Shown piece by piece: positions 54,048 through 62,974 of a DNA stretch of 64,000 bases (positions are counted from its first letter, which is position 1; each line of letters opens with the position of its first letter). The notes beneath the pieces were generated by a model, which was not told the origin of the DNA, did no database searches, and saw only the letters and a list, made by a program, of their open reading frames with translations. The translations under genes were made by a program, and so were the position numbers. Where the stretch lies: positions 62,001-126,000 of the forward strand of contig NZ_JAMXOF010000001.1 in the NCBI RefSeq assembly GCF_024055595.1, written 5' to 3'. The DNA is from Mucilaginibacter aurantiaciroseus (GTDB lineage Bacteria; Bacteroidota; Bacteroidia; Sphingobacteriales; Sphingobacteriaceae).

Positions 54048-55079
54048 ATGAACGTTTTCAAACGAAATAATATATTCCTCCTGCTTCATATTTTCTGTTG
54101 GCTAATCCTAGGATTTGGGTTTCTGTATACTCGTCCGGCGGATTGGGGCGACCAGATACCTAAGGTTTTCCTGATTAAGCAAAGTGTGCTACTTGTAATT
54201 TTGATCGTAACTTTTTATTTGAATTATTATGTGCTGATTCCTCGCTTGCTTATTCAGCGGTCGGTATTGATATACGTAGTAATTACTATTGTGCTTATTG
54301 TTGTATTTACCCTACTGAAGAGCCTCATCAACGAAGTTTTTGATTTAAACGAAATGCCTTTTCGGCAGGGTCGTGGCGGGCATTGGAATACTTTTGTGCC
54401 GGGCATGATACTTCTTACAACCGGGCTATCCATCACTATTAGTTTTATCAGAAAGTGGCAGGCAGAGGTTAATTTGCGCCAGCAACTTGAACAGGAAAAA
54501 GTAAGTTCAGAGCTAACGTTGCTCAAGGCGCAAATTAACCCGCACTTCTTTTTTAATACATTGAATACCATCTATTCTTACACATTGTCTGACGGCGAAA
54601 TTGCGAGAACCGCTATAACAAATCTTTCCAAGATGATGCGCTATGTTTTATATGACGCCGCAGGAAAACATACGCCGTTAACCAAAGAATTTAATTTTAT
54701 CAGGGAATATGTTGAACTGATGAAGCTTCGCACCGGTAGAAAAACAACGGTACATTTGGTAGTGCCGGAAGAGGCAGGGGATATGATGATCGCGCCAATG
54801 GTGTTTTTGCCTTTTGTAGAGAATGCTTTTAAACATGGTGTAAGCGGAATCCAGGAAGGTTATATCTCCATATATATTTTACAAAACAACGGGAACGTTG
54901 AATTAACTGTAAGAAACACGGTTTATAAAAGTCGTCGTGCAAACGAAGATGAAAGTAATGGCATCGGTATTAGAAACACAACCCGCAGGCTGGAACTGTT
55001 ATATCCGGATAAATATACGCTTAGCATGGGTATGGTGAGTGAGAATGAATACGAAGCCAAATTAAAGTTACTGATATGA
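54048..55079 (+). CDS. LytS/YehU-type sensor histidine kinase
   Basis: 343 residues from the ATG at 54048; a TTG frame upstream is longer but less likely. Four N-terminal membrane helices, then LKAQINPHFFFNTLNTIYSY near 175 with the phosphoacceptor histidine, and the ATPase part with PFVENAFKHGVSG near 255 and GIGIRNTTRRLELLYPDKYTL near 315. It is closely similar in pattern to the kinase at 25936, so the two are paralogues. Its stop overlaps the regulator start by 4 bases. Confidence 0.92.
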   Translation: MNVFKRNNIFLLLHIFCWLILGFGFLYTRPADWGDQIPKVFLIKQSVLLVILIVTFYLNYYVLIPRLLIQRSVLIYVVITIVLIVVFTLLKSLINEVFDLNEMPFRQGRGGHWNTFVPGMILLTTGLSITISFIRKWQAEVNLRQQLEQEKVSSELTLLKAQINPHFFFNTLNTIYSYTLSDGEIARTAITNLSKMMRYVLYDAAGKHTPLTKEFNFIREYVELMKLRTGRKTTVHLVVPEEAGDMMIAPMVFLPFVENAFKHGVSGIQEGYISIYILQNNGNVELTVRNTVYKSRRANEDESNGIGIRNTTRRLELLYPDKYTLSMGMVSENEYEAKLKLLI

Positions 55080-55804
55080 TATTAAACTGTATAGCGGTAG
55101 ATGATGAACCGCCCGCACTTGATCTGATACGCCGGTTTATAGGCCAAACGCCTTTTTTGAAGCTTACTGAAAGTTTTGATAATGCTATCGAGGCATTAAG
55201 TTTTATTGGTAAAAACCCGGTTGACCTCATCTTTCTGGACATTCAAATGCCTGATCTAAGCGGCATCGAACTTGCCCGTATACTAAGCAATAGAAATATG
55301 CAGGATGCCCCTGCTATCATATTTACTACCGCATTTGACCAATTTGCAGTAGAGGGCTACAAGCTTAATGTGATTGACTACCTGCTGAAACCATTCGGTT
55401 ATGAAGACTTTGTCCGTGCGGCAACTAAGGCAATGAAATTCGCGGAAATAACAACTAAGCCAGAAGAGGCATCGTCAAGCATAGACGATTATATCTATCT
55501 CAAAGTGGAATTTCAAATAGTAAAAATAGCATGCGACAATATTAGCCATATTGAAGGGCTGAAGGACTATGCAAAAATTTATCTAATAGATTCGGAGAAG
55601 CCGGTTCTTTCTTTAATTACGTTAAAAGCCATCGAAGATAAATTACAAAAAGAAAAATTTATGCGAATACATAGATCAACTATAATATCGCTTGACAAAG
55701 TAACTTCTGTAACCAAAAATTCGGTGAGTATAGGAACAGGTACATATAACGTATCTGAACAATATAAAGATGACTTTGCACGCTTTTACATTACCTGGAA
55801 ATAA
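55076..55804 (+). CDS. LytTR-family response regulator
   Basis: 242 residues. Receiver acidic pair in VDDEPPALDLI near residue 8, phosphoacceptor in LIFLDIQMPDLSGIELA near 55, DYLLKPFGYEDF near 101, and a LytTR domain from about 140 (LKDYAKIYLIDSEKPVLSLI; FMRIHRSTIISLDKV). It starts inside the kinase stop (ATGA). A divergent target, the outer-membrane receptor at 51325, is the obvious guess. Confidence 0.92.
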   Translation: MILNCIAVDDEPPALDLIRRFIGQTPFLKLTESFDNAIEALSFIGKNPVDLIFLDIQMPDLSGIELARILSNRNMQDAPAIIFTTAFDQFAVEGYKLNVIDYLLKPFGYEDFVRAATKAMKFAEITTKPEEASSSIDDYIYLKVEFQIVKIACDNISHIEGLKDYAKIYLIDSEKPVLSLITLKAIEDKLQKEKFMRIHRSTIISLDKVTSVTKNSVSIGTGTYNVSEQYKDDFARFYITWK

Positions 55805-55951
55805 ATTTCAACTTCAATTCAAACGGATTTACAACAAGATTGGTCAAGAAGAAAATTCTTACGTACGGTTACAGTCATCGGTGGAGCGGCTATGATCACC
55901 CCGCTTGCTTCATGGATTATTGACGAGAACTGCCGGAAGAGATTCAATTAA
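55805..55951 (+). pseudogene. Tat-signal protein fragment
   Basis: The frame after the regulator stop reads DWSRRKFLRTVTVIGGAA then MITPLASWIIDENCRKRFN and a stop. SRRKFL is a twin-arginine motif followed by a hydrophobic region; the text resembles the signal peptide of a secreted M19-type dipeptidase or similar enzyme. There is no ATG, and the body is absent. Confidence 0.6.
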
Positions 55952-55977
55952 AGTGCATTGCCGTTTTTTTAGCAACA

Positions 55978-56053
55978 TTGGCAGCAAAATGCGGTAGCTA
56001 CCGCCTACTACTGATAATATTTCTCCGCCTTCAGGCTCTACAGTTATTAACAT
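55978..56053 (-). pseudogene. Cupin gene 5' fragment
   Basis: Minus strand MLITVEPEGGEILSVVGGSY then RILL: matches the start of small cupin proteins (LTVEP..GE.LSVVGG.YRIL), which would continue about 130 residues. Here the sequence leaves the family pattern after RIL. Confidence 0.55.
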
Positions 56054-56237
56054 CGGTTTTGAGTTTTCAATAAAATTTTGGTGCGTTTTTTAAATTTACA
56101 GTGTTTATTTTAGATTCTTTATTTACAATATTTCTTTGTCAATTCATTTAGGAATCCTTTTTTGATGGCCCTTTTAGCCAAATAATTAAGTACTTCAAAA
56201 GTCTCCGAAAAAACGTGGTACCAACAGTCTTAAGAAT

Positions 56238-56363
56238 GTGACAAAAGCGGCCGGAGTATACCCTGAACCTATTTGTGCACTGTTTGGTATAAGCCGTGAG
56301 GCTTACTATTTGGCTCATCATAAGGCTGCAAGAACAAGCATAGCACATATGGTTGTGTTATAA
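56238..56363 (+). pseudogene. IS3-type transposase-like fragment
   Basis: GTG frame VTKAAGVYPEPICALFGIS then REAYYLAHHKAARTSIAHMVVL and a stop. ICALFGISREAYY resembles the start of an IS3-family orfB (ICELFGKTRQAYY). Only about 40 codons remain, and no terminal repeats were found. Confidence 0.5.
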
Positions 56364-56518
56364 GTTACAGGTTTATTTTTTTGTTGGTTAAAATGCTAAG
56401 TTATGGATGATGCAGAGTTAGGAGAATTGTATTTTAAAAGGAATTGCTTTTTTTTAAAAAATAATGTTGCAAACTTATCGGCAAATACCAGCCACCACCA
56501 GGATAGCTGGTATTTTAA

Positions 56519-57061
56519 TCATTGCATGCTGCTATACTTTGCCATATGCGCCGGCATTTGTTCATAAAAAACTTCGTGGTTATAGCGGGCATCCAATGCT
56601 TTAAAGCGTGCAATACTTTCTGGGGCAAATGGGTTGGCCCCTTCATTGTGCAGGTCTGTACCCAGTTGCGATAGCTCTTCCAGATAATGTGCAAAATCCT
56701 GTGTGCCGGGGTACATATCAATAAAGGCAGCGGGCTCATCATGGGCATTCCAAAATGTATGTACAATACCTCTCGGTCTGAAATGATAACCGCCGGTTGC
56801 TATTTCTACTACCTTGTTACCTTCCAGCACACTCACCGTACCTTCTATCACCCTCATTATTTCATCCAGTTGATAATGCACATGCGGCGGAGGTCCCATC
56901 TGGCGTGGGGCCAGATGCGTTTCAACGCAAGAAAATTGTCCGTATGTTTGTGCATGGGCTATTTTTACACCCACTTTCATACCCAGCACATTCAGGTATG
57001 GATTGTTGTAAGCATTTTCTCCCGCCGGTGTGTACGCTGTTTTAAATTGTTGTGTGTTCAT
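56519..57061 (-). CDS. Cupin-domain protein
   Basis: 180 residues, cytoplasmic. A single cupin barrel with the metal site in GPPPHVHYQLDEIMRVIEGTVSVLEG near 72 (two histidines, Glu or Asp) and GGYHFRPRGIVHTFWNAHDEPA near 107 (third histidine). Cupins of this type bind small molecules or catalyse oxidations; no specific substrate is suggested. It lies about 620 bases from, and in the same direction as, an AraC regulator. It starts at the ATG at 57061. Confidence 0.8.
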   Translation of the reverse strand: MNTQQFKTAYTPAGENAYNNPYLNVLGMKVGVKIAHAQTYGQFSCVETHLAPRQMGPPPHVHYQLDEIMRVIEGTVSVLEGNKVVEIATGGYHFRPRGIVHTFWNAHDEPAAFIDMYPGTQDFAHYLEELSQLGTDLHNEGANPFAPESIARFKALDARYNHEVFYEQMPAHMAKYSSMQ

Positions 57062-57257
57062 TTTTTGTTTTTAAAGTTTTAAAAGAATTTTGAAAAGTAG
57101 TTTTTGGTGAAGAAACTTGTAACATATAAAGCAATTCTGTACCCTATTATTCAATAATCATTGAAATAATGGAAGTCAATTAAACGGTATTTTGTATGTG
57201 ATGATTTTTTTGGAAATACCACCAATGGTAACAACTTCAAGAACTTATTGAGTTGGT

Positions 57258-57440
57258 TTATTCAGAATTTTTTTCTTTGCTTTTATTCATTTTTTCCATA
57301 CGGCCTCCAGCCAAGTTCAGCAACAAAAACCCATCCGGCAAAACCACCCATTGTTGGTCCGCATTTAGTATAACATCGCCAGGATTGTCTTCTATCAATC
57401 CATTTGGCTCTGTACTGGTTTTTACTTTTATTCTCGCCAT
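57258..57440 (-). CDS. Small hypothetical protein
   Basis: 60 residues from MARIKVKTSTEPNGLIED at 57440 (the frame opens four codons earlier), with WVVLPDGFLLLNLAGGRMEK and a lysine-rich tail. Basic at both ends. No family is recognised. It is read toward the cupin gene, upstream of it on the minus strand. A frame this short may be real or chance. Confidence 0.4.
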   Translation of the reverse strand: MARIKVKTSTEPNGLIEDNPGDVILNADQQWVVLPDGFLLLNLAGGRMEKMNKSKEKNSE

Positions 57441-57681
57441 AGCATCCAACATAAAAAATGCTTATTAATCTTTATTATTTACTCAATAAAAAGTTGGGTA
57501 CTATAACCAATTTCTCACGGCAACAATCTTTACCTCCAGCATATAACAATACCGCAATTGCTCATCTCACAAAATTCTTTGCTAAGTGCAGAACATTGCG
57601 CTATGCAGACTTTACAAATGTATCTTACTAAAAACGCTTAGTCTTGTACAAATGCGACAGCAAAATTAATGTTGCAATAAC

Positions 57682-58506
57682 CTAATGTTTTAATAAGTAG
57701 TTAATGAAATCCATATCCAAGGTTACGAGGTTATTGGGTGATACTTTTAAGTATTCTTTGAAATAGCGTATCATGTGCGGCTGGTCAAAAAAGCCATTGT
57801 TATATGTTAATGAAGCCCAGGTAGTGCCGGGGTTAGCCTGCAGAAAATTCATAGCACATTTAAAGCGGTATACCTGTGCATACACCTTCGGGCTTATGCC
57901 TATTTTAGTTTTAAAATGCCTTTCCAGCGAACGCCGGTTTACACCAAGTGCCGTTTCGATGCTCTTTACATTAATATTGCCCTGTGATGAATGAATAAGT
58001 TGAAGCGCTTTTTTTACATCACTGCAATCATCATCCACTAACTTTTGCGATAGAAAAAAATCGTTTAAGATATCAGTTTGTTCTTCCCTGTCATCAGCAT
58101 TCTTTAATTTCTCTATCAGCATTCCGGCTTTTTCTCTGCCTAAAAAATCAATCAAGTCCTCAGACTTGTTAGCAAGGCTTGCCATGTTGCATCCGAAAAG
58201 CTGATACATACCCAATGGCTGAAAGAACACTACCAAAAAAGTAATATGCCCCACACCATACCCTATGATGGGAGAAGTTGTTTGCCCAATCACATAATTT
58301 GGCTGATGTGCTATAGGCTTACCCTCAAAATCTTTTCCCACCACAGAAGTATTTCTATCTTCCTTAACCCGAATTAAAAATCCTGTTAACCCGTTGGGTG
58401 GAGAAAGCAGCTGTGAAGTAATGCCTGCCGGAATTTCCATGGTTCCATAAGAAAAAAGGTATTCGGAAAGACGGGCATCTGTCGGGAAGAATGTATATTG
58501 TATCAT
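57682..58506 (-). CDS. AraC-family transcriptional regulator
   Basis: 274 residues. A cupin-like sensor part (about 1-150) with the DUF6597-type pattern (LSEYLFSYGTMEIPAGITSQLLSPPNGLTGFLIRV) and a C-terminal double helix-turn-helix (NVKSIETALGVNRRSLERHFKTKIGISPK; NPGTTWASLTYNNGFFDQPHMIRYFKEYL). Minus strand, upstream of the small hypothetical and the cupin gene, so it could control the cupin. Confidence 0.87.
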   Translation of the reverse strand: MIQYTFFPTDARLSEYLFSYGTMEIPAGITSQLLSPPNGLTGFLIRVKEDRNTSVVGKDFEGKPIAHQPNYVIGQTTSPIIGYGVGHITFLVVFFQPLGMYQLFGCNMASLANKSEDLIDFLGREKAGMLIEKLKNADDREEQTDILNDFFLSQKLVDDDCSDVKKALQLIHSSQGNINVKSIETALGVNRRSLERHFKTKIGISPKVYAQVYRFKCAMNFLQANPGTTWASLTYNNGFFDQPHMIRYFKEYLKVSPNNLVTLDMDFINYLLKH

Positions 58507-58745
58507 TGCTGTTGTAAATAAAATTAGTCTAATTAGCTTATTTTACTAAGGCATTTCTGATTGATACGAACTTACTTATAACGGGCTGTTCAACAAGGTA
58601 CTTTTAAAAAAGATGAATGATTGATGAATATTATTGTCTTTTATCAACACTGCAAAAAATTGGCGCAATTAAAAATGTCTTCTGTCTTGTTCTGAAATAG
58701 CTTGTCATTTACCAAATTACGCAAATGGGTAGCGGAAATATTTAT
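58507..58745. other. Intergenic region upstream of the AraC gene
   Basis: No gene, RNA or repeat copy is seen. It must contain the AraC-gene promoter. Confidence 0.4.
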
Positions 58746-58827
58746 TCACTCCAAAATGTAACCAACGGTTGGTAATCCCTTTTGCAATATTGCTGCATTA
58801 CCAAAATAATCATCCAGCAGTTTTTTT
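58746..58827 (-). pseudogene. AraC regulator fragment
   Basis: Minus strand KKLLDDYFGNAAILQKGLPT then VGYILE and a stop. The 'LL.DYF....L..GLPTV.Y' pattern is the start of the DNA-binding part of a Bacteroidota AraC protein, but it stops before the first helix-turn-helix. Confidence 0.5.
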
Positions 58828-59024
58828 CATGCGCTCAAGTATGCCGTGTGCTGCTTTCTTCCGGGTTATAAACCGGCGGTTTTAATAATCAAATTGGCTA
58901 AAATAACTAAGCCGATCAAATTTCTCACGCTTTTAATCTAACTAAACTAAATAATTATCAGGGTTAATGGTGCACCTAGCAACACTACAATTGAAGACCA
59001 TATGTAAAATTGATGTGAAAAAAG

Positions 59025-59061
59025 AAAATCCGCCGATTTCGTACGAAATTCGGCGGATTTT
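59025..59061 (-). terminator. Strong terminator of the tRNA gene
   Basis: AAAATCCGCCGA..TTTCGT and ACGAAATTCGGCGGATTTT pair with a single bulge and almost no loop; on the minus strand it is followed by CTTTTTTC. Confidence 0.85.
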
Positions 59062-59073
59062 ACGGAAAGTGAG

Positions 59074-59147
<74 letters not shown>

Positions 59148-59161
59148 GTGTGTTGGGATGG

Positions 59162-59191
59162 CAAAAGTAGCAAAATTTGTGAAACGTCAAA
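59162..59191 (-). promoter_or_regulatory. Promoter of the tRNA-Ala gene
   Basis: Minus strand: TTTG (-33), 18-base spacer, TACTTTTG (-7), about 8 bases before the predicted start; the tRNA 5' end is 15 bases from the box. This is the best match to the Bacteroidota primary sigma promoter in the window. Confidence 0.8.
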
Positions 59192-59240
59192 TGCTTGTTG
59201 TGATTTTTATCTTATCAGATTTAAAAAATATTTTTAAAAA

Positions 59241-59295
59241 GTAAAGCCCCTGATGGGCAGGGGCCTTTACTAACCAATTATAAACCTAAATTATG
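59241..59295. other. Hairpin with conserved ATTGGTTAGTAAA flank
   Basis: GTAAAGCCCCTG / CAGGGGCCTTTAC hairpin (59241-59270) next to TAACCAATTATAAACC. On the minus strand it ends in T residues and can work as a terminator. The flank matches that at 7143-7165 (minus strand ATTGGTTNGTAAA in both). The nearby plus-strand ATG at 59293 gives only an 8-codon frame. Confidence 0.55.
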
Positions 59296-59830
59296 AGAAG
59301 ACTTTTTTGTTATTTTTAATAGTGTAAAAGTAACACTAAGTTTTTATATGCAAGGGATTTTTTTGTATTTTTTTTGTAACTTTTTAACAGATACTTCAAA
59401 TAAATTATTGCATTTGCAATAATACAACAACTCGGTTAACAAATATTTAAATCAATGTTAAATTATTAAATAATTTTTTCATGACGGCTTTGTTTTATTA
59501 AAAAATTCAAAATCAGTATTGTTTTAAAGCTGTACACTTTTAAAGTGTTTTTTGGTTCAATTTTTTTGCTAAAAAAACAGTATATATTTAAAAATTTAAA
59601 ATTTTTTCGATAAAAAGTCATTTCCGAATGGTGTAAACAACTTTTTATTAACATTGTAAGGCGAAATTTAAAAAACTATATGCGAAGCTTTTAGGAAAAG
59701 TACCTATGCCACGATTCTTTAAGGAATTACTATGAGGCAAGCTGGTGTTTTTTATAAATGAAAGATTGCTATATAACCATGCGAATATTCGGCGATGTTA
59801 CAGGTAGATGTGGTCAGCGTAAAACAAAAA
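59296..59830. other. AT-rich intergenic region between tRNA-Ala and the NTPase gene
   Basis: Very AT-rich; no supported gene. A 62-codon minus frame at 59466 has composition typical of chance frames. It could hold the body of a small RNA that ends at 59241, but nothing direct shows this. Confidence 0.4.
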
Positions 59831-59852
59831 CGGCGTTACCGTAGCAACGCCG
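59831..59852 (-). terminator. Terminator of the NTPase gene
   Basis: CGGCGTT ACCGTAGC AACGCCG; on the minus strand it is followed by a T run (TTTTTGTTTT), 26 bases past the stop. Confidence 0.8.
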
Positions 59853-59877
59853 CCATGCATTTTGATTAGGTTTGGTA

Positions 59878-62436
59878 TTAGGTATTGTGCACCGGTGCAT
59901 TATTTAGCATCGGGTTGGTTAATAATCCGCAATCGCGAAGCAGTTTATTATCATCGTATTGGCATTTTTTATAAAATTGCGGGTATAATGCTGCTATATT
60001 TTCATCTTTTAAAATAAGCGCTGATAAAAATAGCTTTGACAGCCTGTGTTCGCCTGCAACTTGGTTATGTGTTTTAACATCCTCAATAATATGGCTGTAT
60101 TTTTTCAGGTTTAAATTATTCTTTATCCTTAGCGCGTAAAACATGTTTTTCATGTAGTTGGTAAAAGCGCTGGTGTCCTTTTTATAACAGGCCGAAAAGG
60201 CTTCATAAATTCTTGTTAATTCACCCGTATTACCTATTCTGTAATTACAATCGGCTATAACAACATTTAAAAAGTAGCTATAACTGTTAATAGTGTCCAA
60301 ATTGTTTTTTTTGTAGTGCTTTTCTAAAACATTTACAAACCGAAGAGTTTTTTGATGCTTTTGTGTTAACAATAGGGTATACGCCGCCAAAAGATATATT
60401 AAATCATTTGAGGCGTTATCTTCAAAGTATTTGCCCTCGCTTGGCGGGTTAAAATAAAACCTGGTTACGTCTGCAAATACCTCTTTCTTAATTTCGTTGT
60501 GTTTGAAGATGGAGTATAACGCGTCGAGACATTTAAGCGGGTTTATGGCAAAATTGTGATAATCTTCTGCCGGGATTTTTTTTAGCTTATCTATGTATAA
60601 AGCCAGGTCATCCATATCTAAGCGCATTAACGCCGAGCTTGCCAACATGGCATATACCATTATACGCTTGCGGTTTGATAACTCAAACTTAAGCAAGCTG
60701 TAAAGGGTTTTTTTATAGCCTGTTTTAATAAACTCAATGCCAAAAAAGTAATTAAACAGCTGTGGGCTGCAATCTTGCTTAAAGTACTGAATGAGCGATT
60801 CTGATTTGTTGGCTGCAGCACATTCTTTATCCAGCAAATCGCCCAGGAAAATGATCAGATCCGATTTTTCATTTAAGTTTAGCTGCGTTTGCGAAAGCAT
60901 TTCGAAACTTTTTTGCTGCCCTGTTTTTATAGCATATAACAAACACCATTTTAAAATGGGTAACTTATGTATGCTATTTGCAAACCTGTTGTTAAGGTTT
61001 TTGATTAATACCAGGTCAAATATAAAGTTGCTTTTGTGGAGGATGGTTTTTGCAATGGTATACTCCAAAAAATTATCATTTGCGAACTGTATATTGGTAT
61101 GGTAATGCAGATGGGTACTATTGTTTAACTCGCGGATGAAACCAATGCTTATCAACTCGTTATAAGCAGCTGCGGATTGCTTTATAAGGCCATTTACCCT
61201 GGTTTTTACGACATCAAATTTATCGTTTTCAAAATCCATTTGCTCAACAAGGCCTTTAAGCAACAAAACTTTTTCTGCGGAGTAGTGGCCAAGGTAAACC
61301 TTGTTTAATATAAAGGTAGATATCAATTCATAGGCGCAAACATGGTCTATATCGGTTAGCGAAAAATGATCCTTGTGTTGTTTGTAATAGAACTGGAAAT
61401 ATAGCGGGTGGTTAAATTCATTGGTCATATCAACCGCTATAAAGGGTTTAATTGCCGGGTTAATTTTCAGGCAAAGGTCTTTTATTTCGTTCACGTTAAA
61501 AAGCGGCACATTAATAGCCCAGTTAACATTGTTTAAGAACCCTTTAAACCATTTGCAGTTGCCGTTATCCAGCTCATGCTTATTATTTATCCAGGTTGCC
61601 GATCGCATGTTTAGTATTAGTTTAAACCATGGCGCCGTTTGGTATAACGAAAAGATGTCTATCAGTTGATTAAGCAGCAGTTTAAACTGCTCGGGTTTGT
61701 GAAAGTGTTCGTCAAAATTGTCTATCACCAAAAAGAAATTGCCGCCTTTTTGTTGCTGCGTATCTGCCAGGGCAGATATATCCTCATCCTGCGTGTAGCC
61801 TAACAACACCAACAGCCAATGGTTAAGATCGCGGCCGCTTAAAAAAACATTCATTAGCGCGTTGGTGCTAAAAAACAGGATAACGTCGTTTAATTCGCCC
61901 TGTGTATTCAGCTCTATCCGTTCTTCTACCCAATGGCACAGGCCAATAGTTTTACCGTAGCCTGCCGGGGCTGCTATTACAGTAGCTGTATAATCGCCTG
62001 CTAAAAATTCTTTGAAGTGGTCATCAAGAAATTTCCGTTTGATGGTTTGGCCATACGGGATGCCCGATTTATTGCGCAGCACCTGTAATGTAAAGTTGGT
62101 TATTTTGCCCGCGTTAATTTTAAGGCTATCCCAACTTGTGCCGGCGCTGTTGGGCTGTTTAACTAATGTATTATTTTGTTTTTGGCAAAAATCATCCCAG
62201 CCCTGGTAGCTGCAAAATTTGGCCATCACATCAATGGTAAAAAGGGAAGGTTTAAATTTGCTGTAAGCAAAGCCATATACGCGTTTTAACGTGGTTTCGC
62301 TTATACTTTGCTTGGTTTGTGCCAATATCTGGTTAGATATTACCTTACAATCACAAGGGGAAATAGTAATAAACCCCGATGTTATTAAAACGGATTTTTT
62401 TAGTACTTCGTAGTATTGAGGTAATATTGAAGTCAT
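59878..62436 (-). CDS. STAND/NACHT-type NTPase with N-terminal HTH-like domain
   Basis: 852 residues, cytoplasmic. Residues about 20-90 resemble a small DNA-binding-like module common in Bacteroidota (SISETTLKRVYGFAYSKFKPS; FTIDVMAKFCSYQGWDDFC). A P-loop AAPAGYGKT at about 155-163 and a Walker B FFLVIDNFDEH at about 234-244 define an NTPase of the STAND or NACHT class; NMRSATW near 275 may be the arginine sensor. The C-terminal 400 residues look helical and repeat-like. Roles could be transcriptional signalling, like MalT with inverted domain order, or anti-phage sensing. An NTPase gene beside a two-component system favours regulation (inference). Confidence 0.78.
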   Translation of the reverse strand: MTSILPQYYEVLKKSVLITSGFITISPCDCKVISNQILAQTKQSISETTLKRVYGFAYSKFKPSLFTIDVMAKFCSYQGWDDFCQKQNNTLVKQPNSAGTSWDSLKINAGKITNFTLQVLRNKSGIPYGQTIKRKFLDDHFKEFLAGDYTATVIAAPAGYGKTIGLCHWVEERIELNTQGELNDVILFFSTNALMNVFLSGRDLNHWLLVLLGYTQDEDISALADTQQQKGGNFFLVIDNFDEHFHKPEQFKLLLNQLIDIFSLYQTAPWFKLILNMRSATWINNKHELDNGNCKWFKGFLNNVNWAINVPLFNVNEIKDLCLKINPAIKPFIAVDMTNEFNHPLYFQFYYKQHKDHFSLTDIDHVCAYELISTFILNKVYLGHYSAEKVLLLKGLVEQMDFENDKFDVVKTRVNGLIKQSAAAYNELISIGFIRELNNSTHLHYHTNIQFANDNFLEYTIAKTILHKSNFIFDLVLIKNLNNRFANSIHKLPILKWCLLYAIKTGQQKSFEMLSQTQLNLNEKSDLIIFLGDLLDKECAAANKSESLIQYFKQDCSPQLFNYFFGIEFIKTGYKKTLYSLLKFELSNRKRIMVYAMLASSALMRLDMDDLALYIDKLKKIPAEDYHNFAINPLKCLDALYSIFKHNEIKKEVFADVTRFYFNPPSEGKYFEDNASNDLIYLLAAYTLLLTQKHQKTLRFVNVLEKHYKKNNLDTINSYSYFLNVVIADCNYRIGNTGELTRIYEAFSACYKKDTSAFTNYMKNMFYALRIKNNLNLKKYSHIIEDVKTHNQVAGEHRLSKLFLSALILKDENIAALYPQFYKKCQYDDNKLLRDCGLLTNPMLNNAPVHNT

Positions 62437-62475
62437 GTACTACAATTATTAATCTACTTTTCTTGTTAGTGATTC

Positions 62476-62736
62476 TTATGCTATAACAAGTTGAATACAT
62501 TCGCGTACGGTTAAGTTTTGTGATACATCCCCCTTCTCAACCCTTCTCCCTGTATTATACTCTTCTGCAACTACGCGCAGTTTTTCTTCAAGCTGCCTGC
62601 ATAGTTCCTCATCCCTGTCATAACCTATCGATTTTAAAGGGGTGGTAGTCAATAAATTATAAGAGCTATCAACCGGTAAACCGCAAATATTTAATATATC
62701 GTACTTGATCTGGTTACTAATAAAAACTATATCCAT
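62476..62736 (-). CDS. Small hypothetical protein next to the NTPase
   Basis: 86 residues with no signal peptide and no recognised family (VFISNQIKYDILNICGLPVD; DEELCRQLEEKLRVVAEEYN; DVSQNLTVRECIQLVIA). Mixed charge, mostly helical, possible coiled segment near 45-65. It ends 40 bases before the NTPase start, in the same direction, so it is likely co-transcribed. It may be an interaction partner or effector of the NTPase. Confidence 0.6.
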   Translation of the reverse strand: MDIVFISNQIKYDILNICGLPVDSSYNLLTTTPLKSIGYDRDEELCRQLEEKLRVVAEEYNTGRRVEKGDVSQNLTVRECIQLVIA

Positions 62737-62974
62737 CTGCTAAAACTTTTCAGAATATTTTAATTTATACGTAAATATAAACATTGCGTTGACTGAAAAA
62801 ATTTCTTAAAGTTTTACAAAAAATGGCATTGTTAATTATTGAGAAAAAATATATAAATAAACGATTGTTTGGCAATGGTATTTACGTTTTGGGCAATATG
62901 CTAATCAATAGTGTCCTAAATTGGGGGTTATAGTACAAATACGCATTTTTAAAATCGCGTGTTTATACGTGGTT

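Noticed and set aside
56148..56348. 66-codon minus-strand frame opposite the transposase-like fragment
   Set aside because: The plus strand holds the recognisable pattern; the minus frame is its shadow.
59466..59654. 62-codon minus-strand frame in the AT-rich gap
   Set aside because: Composition (Phe, Lys, Asn, Ile) is what random AT-rich sequence gives; no start signal.
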